A stretch of 64,000 nt of DNA from DAOUJW01 sp034422115 (GCA_034422115.1 DAOUJW010000005.1:1-64000), one strand, 5' to 3'. Positions 42,636-52,194 are shown, counted from the stretch's first letter. Notes: a model not told the origin generated them from the letters alone. Numbers and translations are program-made.

Positions 42636-44216
42636 CTACAGCTGCACCACCTTCACCTGGTAGACGTTGGACAGCGTCTTTATCTCGTTGAGCACCGGCT
42701 CAGGCATGGGATCGTCAAGGCCCAAGATCATGGTGGCCCGGCCCCGGGGCTCCAGACGCCCAACCTCCATAAAGCCAATGTTGATATCGTGCTTGCCGGT
42801 GATTGTGCCCACCAACCCTATCATTCCCGGCCGGTCCTGGTGGTCCGTGAACATCATGTAGCCGCCGGTGGCCACCAGGTCTATCCAGTAGCCGTTGACC
42901 TTCACAATGTGGGTCTCCCCCCGGACGTAAGCGCCGGACACCTCCGTCTTGCCGCTGGAGGTCTCCATCTCCACCGTAACCAGGCTGCTGTACTGCTCCG
43001 TTGAAGGCCCCTTCTGCTCCATTATCCGGAGCTCCCGTTGGGACGCAATCAGGTTGGCGTTGACCAGGTTCACCCGTTCCTCGCTGATGGGCCCCAGAAT
43101 CCCCACAAGGCACCCGGCCTTGAGGATGTTGGTGTCGTAGGCGGCAATCTCACCCTCATAGCGAAGGTTTATGGTCCTCAGCTGTCCGTCGGAAAGCTGG
43201 GTAGCCAGCTTGCCGACGCAGGTGGCGACGTCGATGTAGGGCGCCAGTATGGCCTGGGACTCCGGCAGCACGAAAGGCGCGTTGACGGTGTACCTGGCCG
43301 ACTGCCCCTGGAGCACGGAGATGACCTGCTCCGCGACCTCTTTTGCGACCTCCGCCTGGGCCTCCTCCGTGGACGCTCCCAGGTGCGGAGTGACGATGAT
43401 CCTGCCGCTCTTGAGCAGCGGGTTGTCCTGGGGCGGCGGCTCCTGGGAGAAGACGTCCAGCGCCGCTCCGGCTATCCGCCCCTCTTCAACGGCCTTGGAC
43501 AGGGCCGCCTCGTCCACCAGCTCTCCGCGGGCGGCGTTCAACACGCGCGCAGTGGGCTTCATCATGGCGATTCGCTCGTCGTTGATGAGGCCGCGCGTGG
43601 CCTCGGTCAGCGGGGTGTGCAGGCAGATGAAGTCGGACTCCCGGAATATCTGCTCCAGCTCCACCATCTCGATGCCCAGGAGACGGGCCTGCTCCGGGGA
43701 GACGAAGGGGTCGTAGCCGTGCACCTGCATCTGGAGGCCGGCGGCCCTGCGGGCAACCTCGGTGCCCACCTTGCCCAGGCCGATGACGCCCAGCACCTTG
43801 TTGCGCACCTCAATGCCCATGAAGGCACTCCGCTTCCACTCTCCGCCGCGGAGGGACTCGTTGGCCTGGGGTATGTTGCGGGCCAGCGCCATCATCAGGG
43901 CGATGGTGTGCTCGGCGGCGGCTATGGTGTTGCCCGTGGGCGCGTTCACCACAGCTATGCCCTTCTGGGTTGCCGCCTCCAGGTCGATGTTGTCAACGCC
44001 GACACCAGCGCGCCCGATGACCTGGAGCTTGTGGCTGGCCTCAATGACCTCCGCGGTGGCCTTGGTCTCGCTCCTGACCACAAGGGCGTCGTACTCGCCT
44101 ATTATGGAGAGCAGCTCCTTGGGGTCCATGCCCAGCTTCACGTCCACGTCCCCGACGGCTTTCAGCATCTCGATCCCCTGGGGGTCTATTGGGTCTGACA
44201 CCAGTATCCTGGGCAT
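42636..44216 (-). CDS. serA: D-3-phosphoglycerate dehydrogenase
   Basis: First enzyme of serine biosynthesis. The 526-aa length, NAD motif GVIGLGKVGTEVARRA (about residues 143-158) and His-containing TPHLGASTEEAQ are those of the long SerA, followed by the allosteric substrate-binding domain and a C-terminal ACT domain (DRPGMIGLVGTITGKHDINIG). Its ATG overlaps the stop of the upstream aminotransferase (TAATG), so the two serine-linked enzymes are coupled. Feedback control by serine is likely from the ACT domain. Confidence 0.95.
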   Translation of the reverse strand: MPRILVSDPIDPQGIEMLKAVGDVDVKLGMDPKELLSIIGEYDALVVRSETKATAEVIEASHKLQVIGRAGVGVDNIDLEAATQKGIAVVNAPTGNTIAAAEHTIALMMALARNIPQANESLRGGEWKRSAFMGIEVRNKVLGVIGLGKVGTEVARRAAGLQMQVHGYDPFVSPEQARLLGIEMVELEQIFRESDFICLHTPLTEATRGLINDERIAMMKPTARVLNAARGELVDEAALSKAVEEGRIAGAALDVFSQEPPPQDNPLLKSGRIIVTPHLGASTEEAQAEVAKEVAEQVISVLQGQSARYTVNAPFVLPESQAILAPYIDVATCVGKLATQLSDGQLRTINLRYEGEIAAYDTNILKAGCLVGILGPISEERVNLVNANLIASQRELRIMEQKGPSTEQYSSLVTVEMETSSGKTEVSGAYVRGETHIVKVNGYWIDLVATGGYMMFTDHQDRPGMIGLVGTITGKHDINIGFMEVGRLEPRGRATMILGLDDPMPEPVLNEIKTLSNVYQVKVVQL

Positions 44217-45325
44217 TACGCGCCTCGCGCTGCTGCGCCCGCGGGCTGGAACCCCACCTTGGGGAGTGTCGCGCCCAGGGCGTCTATAACGTGGGATATA
44301 TCCGCATCGGACACGTATCCCAGGTGCCCAATGCGCACTATCTTGCCGTCCAGGCTCTGCTGACCGCCGGCCAGGACGATATTGTGGTCGGCCTGCATCT
44401 GCTGCACAAGCGCCCTGGCCTCAACGCCCTCTGGCACGTTGACGGCGGTGACGGTGTTGGAGGCGTGGGACTCGCTGGCGAAGAGGGACAGGCCAAGGCC
44501 CTTGACACCGTCCCTGGTCTTCTGCGCCAGCCTTGCGTGACGCTCGTAGATGTTGTCCAGGCCCTCCGCCATCATCTTCTCCAGGGCCACGTCCATCGCA
44601 TAGTAGATGGAGACCGCGGGAGTCCAGGGGGTCTGGCCCCGCTCGTAGTATCGCTTGGCGCTGCCCAGGTCAAAGTAGAAGCGGGGTATCTTGGCTTCGG
44701 CGTACGCCTCCCAGCCCCTGGCGCTGACGCTGACGAAGGCCAGTCCCGGCGGCACCATCCAGCCCTTCTGAGAGCCGGACACCACCACGTCGCAGCCCCA
44801 CTCGTCGTTGCAGAAGGGGATGGAGGATAGGCTGCTGACGGCGTCCACCAGCAGCAGCTTGTCGGACTCCTTGACCACCTTGCTGATGGCGGCCAGATCG
44901 TTGGTTACGCCTGTAGAGGTCTCGTTGTGGGTCACCAGGACCGCCTTGACCGATGGGTTCCCCTTGAGCGCGTCGCGGACGGCCTCCGGGTCGATGGCCT
45001 CGCCCCAGGTGGCGGTGAGCCGGACGACGGTTGCGCCGTACGCCTCCGCTATCTGGGCGAAGCGGTCGCCGAAGACGCCTATGGACACGGAGAGGACCAC
45101 GTCCCCCGGAGACAGGGTGCTGACCACGGCCGCCTCCATGCCACCGGTCCCCGACGTGGTGAGTATCAGCACGTCGTTCTCCGTCTGGAACACTTTCTTC
45201 AGGCCTTCCGTGACCCGGGTGCTGATGTCTCGAAACTCAGGGCCGCGGTGGTTAATCATCTCCCCGCTCATGGCCTCCAGGACGTCGTCGGGGACGGGTG
45301 TAGGACCGGGTATTCTCAGGTTCAA
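44216..45325 (-). CDS. Class V aminotransferase (serine-pyruvate/alanine-glyoxylate type)
   Basis: A 369-aa PLP aminotransferase. The PLP Lys lies in VSGSQKGWMVPPGL (about residue 190); TSGTGGMEAAV and DAVSSLSSIPF are conserved family parts. It probably transaminates phosphohydroxypyruvate or glyoxylate with serine/alanine, given its one-base overlap with serA; in several bacteria this gene pair makes serine without a classical SerC. The ATG at 45325 has GGAGGCTG upstream. No serB is adjacent. Confidence 0.88.
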   Translation of the reverse strand: MNLRIPGPTPVPDDVLEAMSGEMINHRGPEFRDISTRVTEGLKKVFQTENDVLILTTSGTGGMEAAVVSTLSPGDVVLSVSIGVFGDRFAQIAEAYGATVVRLTATWGEAIDPEAVRDALKGNPSVKAVLVTHNETSTGVTNDLAAISKVVKESDKLLLVDAVSSLSSIPFCNDEWGCDVVVSGSQKGWMVPPGLAFVSVSARGWEAYAEAKIPRFYFDLGSAKRYYERGQTPWTPAVSIYYAMDVALEKMMAEGLDNIYERHARLAQKTRDGVKGLGLSLFASESHASNTVTAVNVPEGVEARALVQQMQADHNIVLAGGQQSLDGKIVRIGHLGYVSDADISHVIDALGATLPKVGFQPAGAAARGA

Positions 45326-45550
45326 TTCAGCCTCCTGTAATGGTGCTCTTTGTTGGGTGCGCTGGGAAGGAGCGGGACGCCGCCCGCTACATTGTGAATT
45401 TTAGCACACTAACGCTTCCGTATCAAAGAGGAGGGGCAGCGAGTTTTTCCTTGCTCCGACTTCCGTCCCTCTCCACACGCGGTTGGCCTTGCAATGACCG
45501 GGGCCTTGGGGCAGCGCCCTCAGCGCCCGGCCCGTTCAAGGGCCACTCTT

Positions 45551-46816
45551 CTAATCGTCCGTGTCCACCATCCTGGCGAAACGACGCCTGCCGACCCTCA
45601 GGATGCTGCCGTTGCGCAGGGCCGCCGCGTCCGCCGTGAGCCTGTCCCCGTCGACCTGTATTGCGCCCTGGGCCAGGAGCCTCTTGGCCTCGTTGGCGCT
45701 CTTGACCAGGCCCTCCCCTACTATTATAGGAAGGATGGGCAGCATCAGCGCCCCGGAGCCGTCGTCCGCGGGAGGCGAGTCCCCCTCGCGCAGCCTTGCG
45801 ACCCACTTGGGGATGGATATGGTCTGGGCGTCATCCGGCGCCTCGCCCCTCTGGTACGTTCCGGCAAAGTTGGCCTCCGCCTGCGTGGCCGCCTGGTCGT
45901 CGTGGAACTGGGCCACAATCTCACGGGCCAGCCGCTTCTTCATGTCCATCGGGTTCACGGACTCGGCCTCCAGCGCCCGGCTCATCTCGGAGAGCTCAGC
46001 GTCCGGCACGTCCGTCACCAGGTAGAAGTAGTCCATCATCAGGGAGTCGGAGATGGACATCACCTTGCCGTACATGTCGTTGGGGGCTTCGTCCACGCCA
46101 ATGTAGTTGTCCAGGCTCTTGCTCATCTTCTGCTCCCCGTCCGTGCCCACCAGAATGGGCATGGTGAAGCACTGCTGCTGCCTCTGGCCCATCATGCCCT
46201 GGAGGTCGCGGCCCACCAGCAGGTTGAACTTCTGGTCCGTGCCGCCGAACTCCACGTCCGACTGGATGGCAATCGAGTCGTAGGCCTGGAGCAGCGGGTA
46301 CAGCAGCTCCGTAATGGCGATGGGACGCTGCGCCCTGAAGCGCTGGGCAAAGTCGTCCCGGGCCAGGAACTGGGCGACGGTGAAGCGCTTGGTCAGGTCT
46401 ATGACGTTTGCCAGGGTGAAATTCCCGAACCACTCGCTCTGCCAGACGGTCTGGGTGCGCTCTCTGTCCACCACCTTGAAGAACTGCCGCATGTAGGACT
46501 CGGCGTTGTCCCGCACCTCCTCGGCCGTGAGCATGGGGCGGGTGGCGGACTGGCCGCTGGGGTCGCCTATCTGGGCGGTCCAGTCCCCGACTATGAGTAT
46601 CACCTGGTGACCCAGGTCCTGAAGCTGGCGCAGCTTGCGAAGTCCCACCGTATGGCCCAGGTGGATGTCCGGCCGGCTGGGGTCAAAGCCCATCTTGAGG
46701 CGCAGGGGCTCGCCCTCCTGCAGGAGGCGCACAAACTCCTCCTCCACGATTATCTCCGACACGCCTCGGCGTATCACGCTCTGAAGGGTCTGAGGGTCTA
46801 AAGCGCTGCTAGCCAA
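45551..46816 (-). CDS. tyrS: Tyrosyl-tRNA synthetase
   Basis: Attaches tyrosine to its tRNA. At 421 aa it is a typical bacterial class Ic enzyme: HIGH-like HLGHTVGLRKL (about residue 52), GDWTAQIGDPSG, QVGGTDQ-like region, and KMSKS in QKMSKSLDNYIG (about residue 233), ending with an S4 RNA-binding domain (LVKSANEAKRLLAQGAIQVDGD). The start is TTG at 46816, with family N-terminus following. Confidence 0.95.
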   Translation of the reverse strand: MASSALDPQTLQSVIRRGVSEIIVEEEFVRLLQEGEPLRLKMGFDPSRPDIHLGHTVGLRKLRQLQDLGHQVILIVGDWTAQIGDPSGQSATRPMLTAEEVRDNAESYMRQFFKVVDRERTQTVWQSEWFGNFTLANVIDLTKRFTVAQFLARDDFAQRFRAQRPIAITELLYPLLQAYDSIAIQSDVEFGGTDQKFNLLVGRDLQGMMGQRQQQCFTMPILVGTDGEQKMSKSLDNYIGVDEAPNDMYGKVMSISDSLMMDYFYLVTDVPDAELSEMSRALEAESVNPMDMKKRLAREIVAQFHDDQAATQAEANFAGTYQRGEAPDDAQTISIPKWVARLREGDSPPADDGSGALMLPILPIIVGEGLVKSANEAKRLLAQGAIQVDGDRLTADAAALRNGSILRVGRRRFARMVDTDD

Positions 46817-46856
46817 TAGAGTCTGCCTGCCTCACACCAAGATCAAGGATTGATAC

Positions 46857-47792
46857 CTAAAGAGCGGCGGAGTTGTTCAGGGTCTCCCGCGCCCGCTCAA
46901 CGTCCACGTGCATCTGTGCAATAAGGGCTTCCGCCGATTCAAAGCGAAGCTCGTCCCGCAACCGCTCAACGAACTCCAGGGTGATCTCTTTGCCGTAGAG
47001 GTCGCCGTCAAAGTCCAGGAGGAACGACTCTATGTTTCTCTCGTTCTCTCCGAACGTGGGCTTGATTCCCACGTTGGTGGCCGCCATGTACTTCCGGTCC
47101 CCAACACTGGCCCACGCGGCGTAAATCCCGTTCCCGGGCACGAGCCGGTCCTCCGGCAGGTCCATGTTCGCGGTTGGAAAGCCCAAAACGGACCTTCCCC
47201 TGCCCTCGCCGGCCACCACTTTGCCGCAGAGTGAGAAGGGTCTGCCCAGCAGCGAAGAGGCCCCGGCCACGTCTCCCGCCGACACGCTGTCCCGGATGAC
47301 GGTGCTGCTGACCCGCCCATCCCCAACGGACACGGCGTCCACCACCGTCACGGAGAACCCCTGGTCGCTCCCGATGGAGGCCAGGGTCTCCGGCGTGCCC
47401 TCGCGCTTGAAGCCCATCGCGAAGTTGTACCCCATCACCAGGCCGGCCATCTTCAAACGCTCCTGGAGCAGAGCGGTGAACTCGTGGGCCCGGAGGCGGG
47501 AAAGCTCCATGTCGAAGTGCAGGGGTATGACCATGTCCACGCCGGCGTCCTTCAGAAGGGCCAGGCGGTCCTCAACGGAGGTGATGTAGCTGATGCAGGT
47601 GTCGGGGACCAGCACCGACCGGGGATGGTTAACAAAGGTCAGGACGCCGCTCAGCATCCCGCCTTTGGAGGCCACGTCAACGACCCGCTTCAGGAGGTGC
47701 TGGTGGCCCCTGTGCACGCCATCGAACACGCCTATGGTGAGGACGGTGTTCTTATCCGGCGGCGCGTCCGGCAGCTCTTCATGGACTCTCAT
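46857..47792 (-). CDS. ribF: Bifunctional riboflavin kinase/FAD synthetase
   Basis: Makes FMN then FAD. The N-terminal nucleotidyltransferase has IGVFDGVHRGHQHLL (about residues 23-37) and YNFAMGFKREGT; the C-terminal kinase has LGRPFSLCGKVVAGEGRGRSVLGFPTAN. At 311 aa it is full length. It precedes tyrS in the same direction, 40 bp apart, probably one transcript. Confidence 0.94.
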   Translation of the reverse strand: MRVHEELPDAPPDKNTVLTIGVFDGVHRGHQHLLKRVVDVASKGGMLSGVLTFVNHPRSVLVPDTCISYITSVEDRLALLKDAGVDMVIPLHFDMELSRLRAHEFTALLQERLKMAGLVMGYNFAMGFKREGTPETLASIGSDQGFSVTVVDAVSVGDGRVSSTVIRDSVSAGDVAGASSLLGRPFSLCGKVVAGEGRGRSVLGFPTANMDLPEDRLVPGNGIYAAWASVGDRKYMAATNVGIKPTFGENERNIESFLLDFDGDLYGKEITLEFVERLRDELRFESAEALIAQMHVDVERARETLNNSAAL

Positions 47793-47920
47793 TGCAAGGC
47801 CTATACGTTTTCAGGGCGCTCTATCCCCACTCTACTCAAGAAAAGCGCATTGATACTAGCATAGGCCCATATGAGCGTCAAGCTGAGCCGGCGGCGTCGC
47901 CAACAGGCATACCTCGTTTT

Positions 47921-48037
47921 CCGCTCACCCCCGTATCAAGTACGGGGCAGGCTCTGAGCTTGTCGAAGGGTGTGAGCGGGAGCCTCACGGTTGTTGTATG
48001 CCCGCTCAAATGGTTCGACAGGCTCACCATGAGCGGG
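47921..48037. repeat. Cluster of dispersed palindromes
   Basis: Two elements lie in the gap between ribF and the EamA gene. The first (47921-47979) has outer arms CCGCTCAC/GTGAGCGG holding a nested CCCCGTA-TCAAG-TACGGGG and the core in reverse (TGAGCTTGTCGAAG). The second (48001-48037) has arms CCCGCTCA/TGAGCGGG with GGTTCGACAGGCTCACC. The CCCCGTATCAAGTACGGGG element recurs at 54516. Confidence 0.8.
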
Positions 48038-48065
48038 CAAGAGCAGCAATGAGCCACCCGCTCGC

Positions 48066-48968
48066 TCAAAGGAGGGCCATTGCCCCAATGCCCACAGTCA
48101 CCAGGGTAGCCGCCGTGCCCTTCTCAAGGATCGCTCCTGACGTGTTGCGCTCAGCGAGCCCCCTCGACGCAAGAACGCCCAGGAACGTTACGTAGACCAT
48201 GATCATCACCGGCCTGGTCGCCATGATGGCTGATGAGAGGGAGACCGGGCCCAGTTCAAAGGCCCACAGCCCTGTGATGAAGGCCAGGAATATCATGCCG
48301 TTGGCCGACCACACCAGCGCCAGCGCCCCCGACCGGCGAGCCGCCACCTGCACCTGGGGCCAGGCGCGGAAGGCGTGTACGGCCATTCCAAAGGCGGGGC
48401 CGGAGGCCAGGCTGGATAGGGCGTAAGCGTGCCAGAAGCTCATGTGCCCAAGCGCGTACTTGGCCACGATGCTGTAGACGGCAATCCCAAAGCTGGCCGC
48501 CAGCAACAGGAAGAGCGGCCCGCCTATCCTGACCCTGCTTCCGGGAAGCGCCTGATGCCAGGAGGCGACCAGCACGCCGCAGACCACCAGGCATATGGCC
48601 AGCCACTTGATTGGGGTGAGGCTCTCGCCCAGGAATAGCACGGCCATGATCGCAATGAACACCGGATAGCTGTCCACCACGGGAACTATCCTGGTGACGT
48701 CTCCCTGCTGGACCATTCTGTTTATGAGGAGGTTGAACCCTACGTTCAGCAGCCCGGCGGCCAGCATTGCGAGCACAGGCGCGGAGAACCACGATATGGA
48801 CAGGGGATTCACGGCCAGGATGACCACCGCTATGACCAGATGAAGCATGGCTCCCCAGAACCCGAAGGCAAATATGCCGCAGGTCTGCCTTTGAAGGGCG
48901 CGCTTCTGAATTATGCTGTACGCCGAAAAAGACACTGCGCTGAGCAAAGATAGAACTATCCAGTCCAT
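48066..48968 (-). CDS. EamA/DMT-family transporter
   Basis: A 300-aa drug/metabolite transporter with about ten membrane helices in two EamA halves. The mid-protein PVVDSYPVFIAIMAVLFLGESLTPIKW and C-terminal LSSAIMATRPVMIMVYVTFLG segments, with the characteristic conserved Glu, are typical. The substrate (amino acid, purine or drug) cannot be told. It reads on the minus strand alone, downstream of the repeat cluster. Confidence 0.87.
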   Translation of the reverse strand: MDWIVLSLLSAVSFSAYSIIQKRALQRQTCGIFAFGFWGAMLHLVIAVVILAVNPLSISWFSAPVLAMLAAGLLNVGFNLLINRMVQQGDVTRIVPVVDSYPVFIAIMAVLFLGESLTPIKWLAICLVVCGVLVASWHQALPGSRVRIGGPLFLLLAASFGIAVYSIVAKYALGHMSFWHAYALSSLASGPAFGMAVHAFRAWPQVQVAARRSGALALVWSANGMIFLAFITGLWAFELGPVSLSSAIMATRPVMIMVYVTFLGVLASRGLAERNTSGAILEKGTAATLVTVGIGAMALL

Positions 48969-49097
48969 ATAGCTGAGCCTCTCTACATTGATACAAGAAA
49001 ATTATGAGACAGCCACAGATGCCTGCCCGCAGCAACAGTACTTACCGGCTATCCGAACAATGCCGGTTGAATCGCCTCTAGCAGACGGGTGCAGACA

Positions 49098-49135
49098 CCG
49101 GGTTGGGGGACAGCCACATCCATCTCCCAACCCGG
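49098..49135. terminator. Inverted repeat after the small minus-strand gene
   Basis: CCGGGTTGGG (49098-49107) and CCCAACCCGG (49126-49135), 10 bp with an 18-nt loop, lie just beyond the stop at 49149. No T-tract is seen, so it is only a possible terminator. The rest of the 180-bp gap shows no gene. Confidence 0.4.
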
Positions 49136-49148
49136 GCGGGGGTATCCG

Positions 49149-49379
49149 TCAGAGGGGCGGACGGCCCATGTTGCGAACGACCAGCAACTGAATCCAGAAG
49201 TCGCTCTGCGCCCTGGCCCCGGCGTTGGTCTGCAGCCAGTCGTCGTGGGCCGCGTCCGGCGCCTTGGCGACCGGCTTCCGGCCCCGTGCTCTCCGGTGTT
49301 CGCCCACCCTGGCAGCCAGCGCTTTTGGCATCTCCCTGCCAATGATGTCCTTTGTCCTCATAATCGTTGAGTATTGCAT
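49149..49379 (-). CDS. Small hypothetical protein
   Basis: A 76-aa basic, helical protein with no recognised domain. GAGGAG lies seven bases upstream of the ATG at 49379, and the next in-frame start would lose the helical N-terminus. It is an independent unit in a largely empty region. It could be a short regulatory or nucleic-acid-binding protein, but nothing in the sequence says which. Confidence 0.5.
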   Translation of the reverse strand: MQYSTIMRTKDIIGREMPKALAARVGEHRRARGRKPVAKAPDAAHDDWLQTNAGARAQSDFWIQLLVVRNMGRPPL

Positions 49380-49719
49380 TTTGGCGCTCCTCATCTGTTC
49401 TCTGCTTCCGCCCTCGCTGTCCAGGGTGTTCCTGATGACATTCCTATCAACTCAAAAAAACGGAATAAGTCCAATACAATTTTGACCTTCAACCCGCCCC
49501 CAGGAAACTTGACAGCGACCCTCCTTTGTGGAATAATTGTGCTGGTTTATCAAGAAACGTTACCCATGATACATCCTCCTAGAATTCTGTTACTTGGCTG
49601 GTTTAGCTAGAGTAATAAAGCATGGTTAACAAAAGATGAACTGAACTTCTTGCTTCAGTATACATCTCTTTTGTTACTTGTCAAGCATTTCTCAGATAAT
49701 TCTGAGAGGAATTTCCTAC
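49380..49719. other. AT-rich intergenic region with promoter elements
   Basis: No gene is supportable over 340 bp. The AT-richness rises toward the HTH gene. A promoter-like pair is given separately; a further AT-rich stretch (49610-49690) could hold a second start. The region fits a regulator with a long 5' leader. Confidence 0.45.
49509..49537 (+). promoter_or_regulatory. Sigma70-type promoter upstream of HTH regulator
   Basis: TTGACA (49509-49514) and AATAAT (49532-49537), 17 bp apart. It would give a leader of about 175 nt before the start codon at 49720, long enough for regulation. Confidence 0.55.
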
Positions 49720-50073
49720 ATGGCTAATTGGTCCTTTGTCACCAACCACGGGCTTGTCCTGGCCGCAATTGCCAGGGGCCTTGGCCGAACAGCAAGAGAG
49801 ATTGGCGACGTGGTGGGCATTACGGAGAGGGCGGCCCACAAGATAATCAATGACCTGGAAGACGCCGGCTACGTCACCAAGACCAAGGTCGGCAGGTTGA
49901 ACTCATACCAGATACACCCGGACGTGCCCCTGAAGGACGAGGCCAGCGACGCGTCCGTTGGTGAGCTACTTGTAGTGCTGGGCTGGAGATGGGGCGGACG
50001 GCGGCGCAGGCGCAGAGAGCCGACCGCGGAGGGCCAAGAGCCGGGGGCAGAGCCGGCGCAGCCCGCTGATTGA
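49720..50073 (+). CDS. Winged-helix transcriptional regulator
   Basis: A 117-aa DNA-binding protein. Residues 10-65 form a winged HTH, with a MarR/ArsR-like recognition helix around RTAREIGDVVGITERAAHKIINDLEDAGYV. The C-terminal part is Arg- and Pro-rich and probably disordered. The ATG at 49720 has GAGAGGA 10-16 nt upstream; a longer frame to 49678 adds residues without a ribosome site. It is similar to small regulators common in Chloroflexota, but the controlled genes are unknown. Confidence 0.78.
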   Translation: MANWSFVTNHGLVLAAIARGLGRTAREIGDVVGITERAAHKIINDLEDAGYVTKTKVGRLNSYQIHPDVPLKDEASDASVGELLVVLGWRWGGRRRRRREPTAEGQEPGAEPAQPAD

Positions 50074-50075
50074 GG

Positions 50076-50112
50076 AAAAAGAAGAGGCCCACACTAGCGT
50101 GTGGGCCTCTTC
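50076..50112 (-). terminator. Rho-independent terminator of the DAHP synthase gene
   Basis: GAAGAGGCCCACAC (50081-50094) pairs with GTGTGGGCCTCTTC (50099-50112) around TAGC. On the minus strand the 14-bp hairpin is followed by TTTTT (50080-50076), placing it as the terminator of the gene at 50162. It may also catch transcripts of the plus-strand regulator. Confidence 0.88.
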
Positions 50113-50161
50113 ATCTATGGTTTAAGGAGTCCTCCCAATCACTTGGGGAGGGCTGAGCTAT

Positions 50162-51226
50162 CTAGGCGGGCACGCCCTGGGGAGCCAGCATCCGGTGAGC
50201 GGCTGTGAGAAGCTCCTCCGTCTCCTCCCAGTTGATGCACGGGTCGGTGATTGAGACGCCGTAGGCCAGAGCCCCCGGATTGCTCTCGTCCAGCCGCTGG
50301 TTGCCCTCGTGCAGGTGGCTCTCCAGCATCACGCCCACCAGGTTGGCGTTGCCGGACGTCCTCTGGTTGAGGACGTCGAAGAAAGCCACGCGCTCCTTGG
50401 TGTGGTCTCTGCCGCAGTTGGCGTGGGAGCAGTCCACCACAAGCTGGGTGCTCACGCCCGCCCGCTCCAGCCTTTCGACCGCGTCAGCGACGGACTCTGC
50501 ATCGTAGTTGGTGCCGCGGCTGCCGCCACGCAGCACTATGTGGCAGTCTGGATTGCCCTTTGTGACCACAGTGGACGCCCTGCCATTGGCGTCCACTCCC
50601 AGAAAAGCCTGCTTGGCCTGGGCCGCAACCACGCCGTCCACCGCCAGCTGCACGCTGCCGCCCGTGCCGTTCTTGAGGCCGACGGGCATGCTGAGGCCGC
50701 TGGCCATCTGCCTGTGCGTCTGGCTCTCGGCGGTGCGCGCGCCTATGGCCGTCCACGATATCAGGTCAGCTATGTACTGGGGCGTAATGGGGTCCACAAA
50801 CTCTATGGCCGACAGCAACCCCAAATCTCCCACCTGGAGCAGGAACTCCCGGGCCATCCCCAGCCCTGTGGTGATGTCGAAGCTGCCGTTGAGGTGGGGG
50901 TCGTAGATGAGGCCCTTCCAGCCCACCGTAGTGCGGGGCTTCTCAAAGTAGACCCGCATGACCACCAGGATGCGGTCCTGCACGGCGTCGGCCAGCTTCT
51001 TCAGCCGGGTGGCGTACTCCAGACCGCTCTCAACGTCGTGGATGGAGCACGGGCCGGTTATCACCAGCAGCCTGTCGCCTTCGCCGCGGAGTATACTGGC
51101 TATCTCCTCGCGTCCATCCGCCACCAACTGGGCCACCTGGGGAGTGATGGGAAATCTCTCAATGAACTCCGCGGGCGTGGGAAGCGGCTCTATGCTCTGT
51201 ATGTTCAGGTCGTGTATCTGAGGCAT
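50162..51226 (-). CDS. aroF: 3-deoxy-7-phosphoheptulonate synthase, class I (AroF/G/H type)
   Basis: First step of the shikimate pathway, joining PEP with erythrose-4-phosphate. The 354-aa protein keeps VITGPCSIHD, MRVYFEKPRTTVGWKGL, GLKNGTGGSVQLA, LRGGSRGTNYD and VDCSHANC. This is the AroG-like alpha type, feedback-regulated in many bacteria. The ATG at 51226 follows AGGTGAG. No other aromatic-pathway gene is adjacent. Confidence 0.94.
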   Translation of the reverse strand: MPQIHDLNIQSIEPLPTPAEFIERFPITPQVAQLVADGREEIASILRGEGDRLLVITGPCSIHDVESGLEYATRLKKLADAVQDRILVVMRVYFEKPRTTVGWKGLIYDPHLNGSFDITTGLGMAREFLLQVGDLGLLSAIEFVDPITPQYIADLISWTAIGARTAESQTHRQMASGLSMPVGLKNGTGGSVQLAVDGVVAAQAKQAFLGVDANGRASTVVTKGNPDCHIVLRGGSRGTNYDAESVADAVERLERAGVSTQLVVDCSHANCGRDHTKERVAFFDVLNQRTSGNANLVGVMLESHLHEGNQRLDESNPGALAYGVSITDPCINWEETEELLTAAHRMLAPQGVPA

Positions 51227-51435
51227 GGCTCACCTGCTATGGATATTTACCGCAGAGACCTGCGCCTGGGGCCAAGCCTGCTGCAACAGCTTCTAACTAT
51301 AGTCCTGAATACGTGTCGTGTCTAGTGCCGCCCGACCAGGCGAGGGTTTCAGAACGGAATACGACTATAGAGTCATCCTGAATCAGCGCGGGATTTTGTA
51401 TTCCCTGATATAATGACCTCATCAGGAGGCGACCG

Positions 51436-52194
51436 ATGAATGCAGAACTGGACCAGGCAACGGAAGACATCATAATATGCAATGACGTGCACAAGTGGTT
51501 CGGGACGTTCCACGTCCTCAAGGGTGTCACAACCTCCGTGAGGCGCGGCGAGAAGATCGTGATCCTTGGGCCGTCCGGCTCCGGCAAGTCCACCTTCATC
51601 CGCACCATAAACCGCCTGGAGGAGCACCAGAGGGGCACCATCGTTGTCGACGGGATAGAGCTGTCTCAGGACGTGCGGAACATAGACGCCATACGCCGGG
51701 AGGTGGGCATGGTGTTCCAGCAGTTCAACCTCTTTCCGCACCTCTCGGTGATGCAGAACATCACCCTTGGACCCATGAAGGTCAGGAAGTGGCCCCGCAG
51801 CAGGGCCGAGGAGATAGCCACCGAGCTCCTGGAGAGGGTGGGCATACCGGAGCAGGCGGGGAAGTTCCCCGGCGAGCTTTCCGGCGGCCAGCAGCAGCGC
51901 GTCGCCATAGCCCGCGCCCTTGCCATGCAGCCAAAGATAATGCTCTTCGACGAGCCAACGTCCGCCCTGGACCCTGAGATGATCAACGAGGTGCTGGACG
52001 TAATGCGCGAGCTGGCGAACTCCGGGATGACCATGCTCATAGTCAGCCACGAGATCGGTTTCGCGAAAGAGGTCGCCGACCGCGTGGTCATGTTTGACGA
52101 GGGCGCCATTATTGAAGAGGGCACCGCGGAAGAGTTCTTCAGCAACCCCAAGCACGAGCGCGCCCAGGAGTTCCTCTCAAAGATCCTGGACTGA
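51436..52194 (+). CDS. aapP: Amino-acid ABC transporter ATP-binding protein (AapP/GlnQ type)
   Basis: A 252-aa polar-amino-acid ATPase: Walker A GPSGSGKST (about residues 46-54), Q-loop VFQQFNLFPH, ABC signature LSGGQQQRVAIARAL, Walker B IMLFDEPTSALDPE and the switch His in IVSHEIG. It fits AapP/GlnQ, and the permeases lacking an ATPase are far off at 1553-4016, so it is the likely partner, though this is inference. The ATG at 51436 follows AGGAGG. Confidence 0.93.
   Translation: MNAELDQATEDIIICNDVHKWFGTFHVLKGVTTSVRRGEKIVILGPSGSGKSTFIRTINRLEEHQRGTIVVDGIELSQDVRNIDAIRREVGMVFQQFNLFPHLSVMQNITLGPMKVRKWPRSRAEEIATELLERVGIPEQAGKFPGELSGGQQQRVAIARALAMQPKIMLFDEPTSALDPEMINEVLDVMRELANSGMTMLIVSHEIGFAKEVADRVVMFDEGAIIEEGTAEEFFSNPKHERAQEFLSKILD

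Noticed and set aside
47921..48037. Possible CRISPR-like array in the ribF-EamA gap
   Set aside because: Only two unlike palindromes are present, with no regular spacer length and no cas genes.
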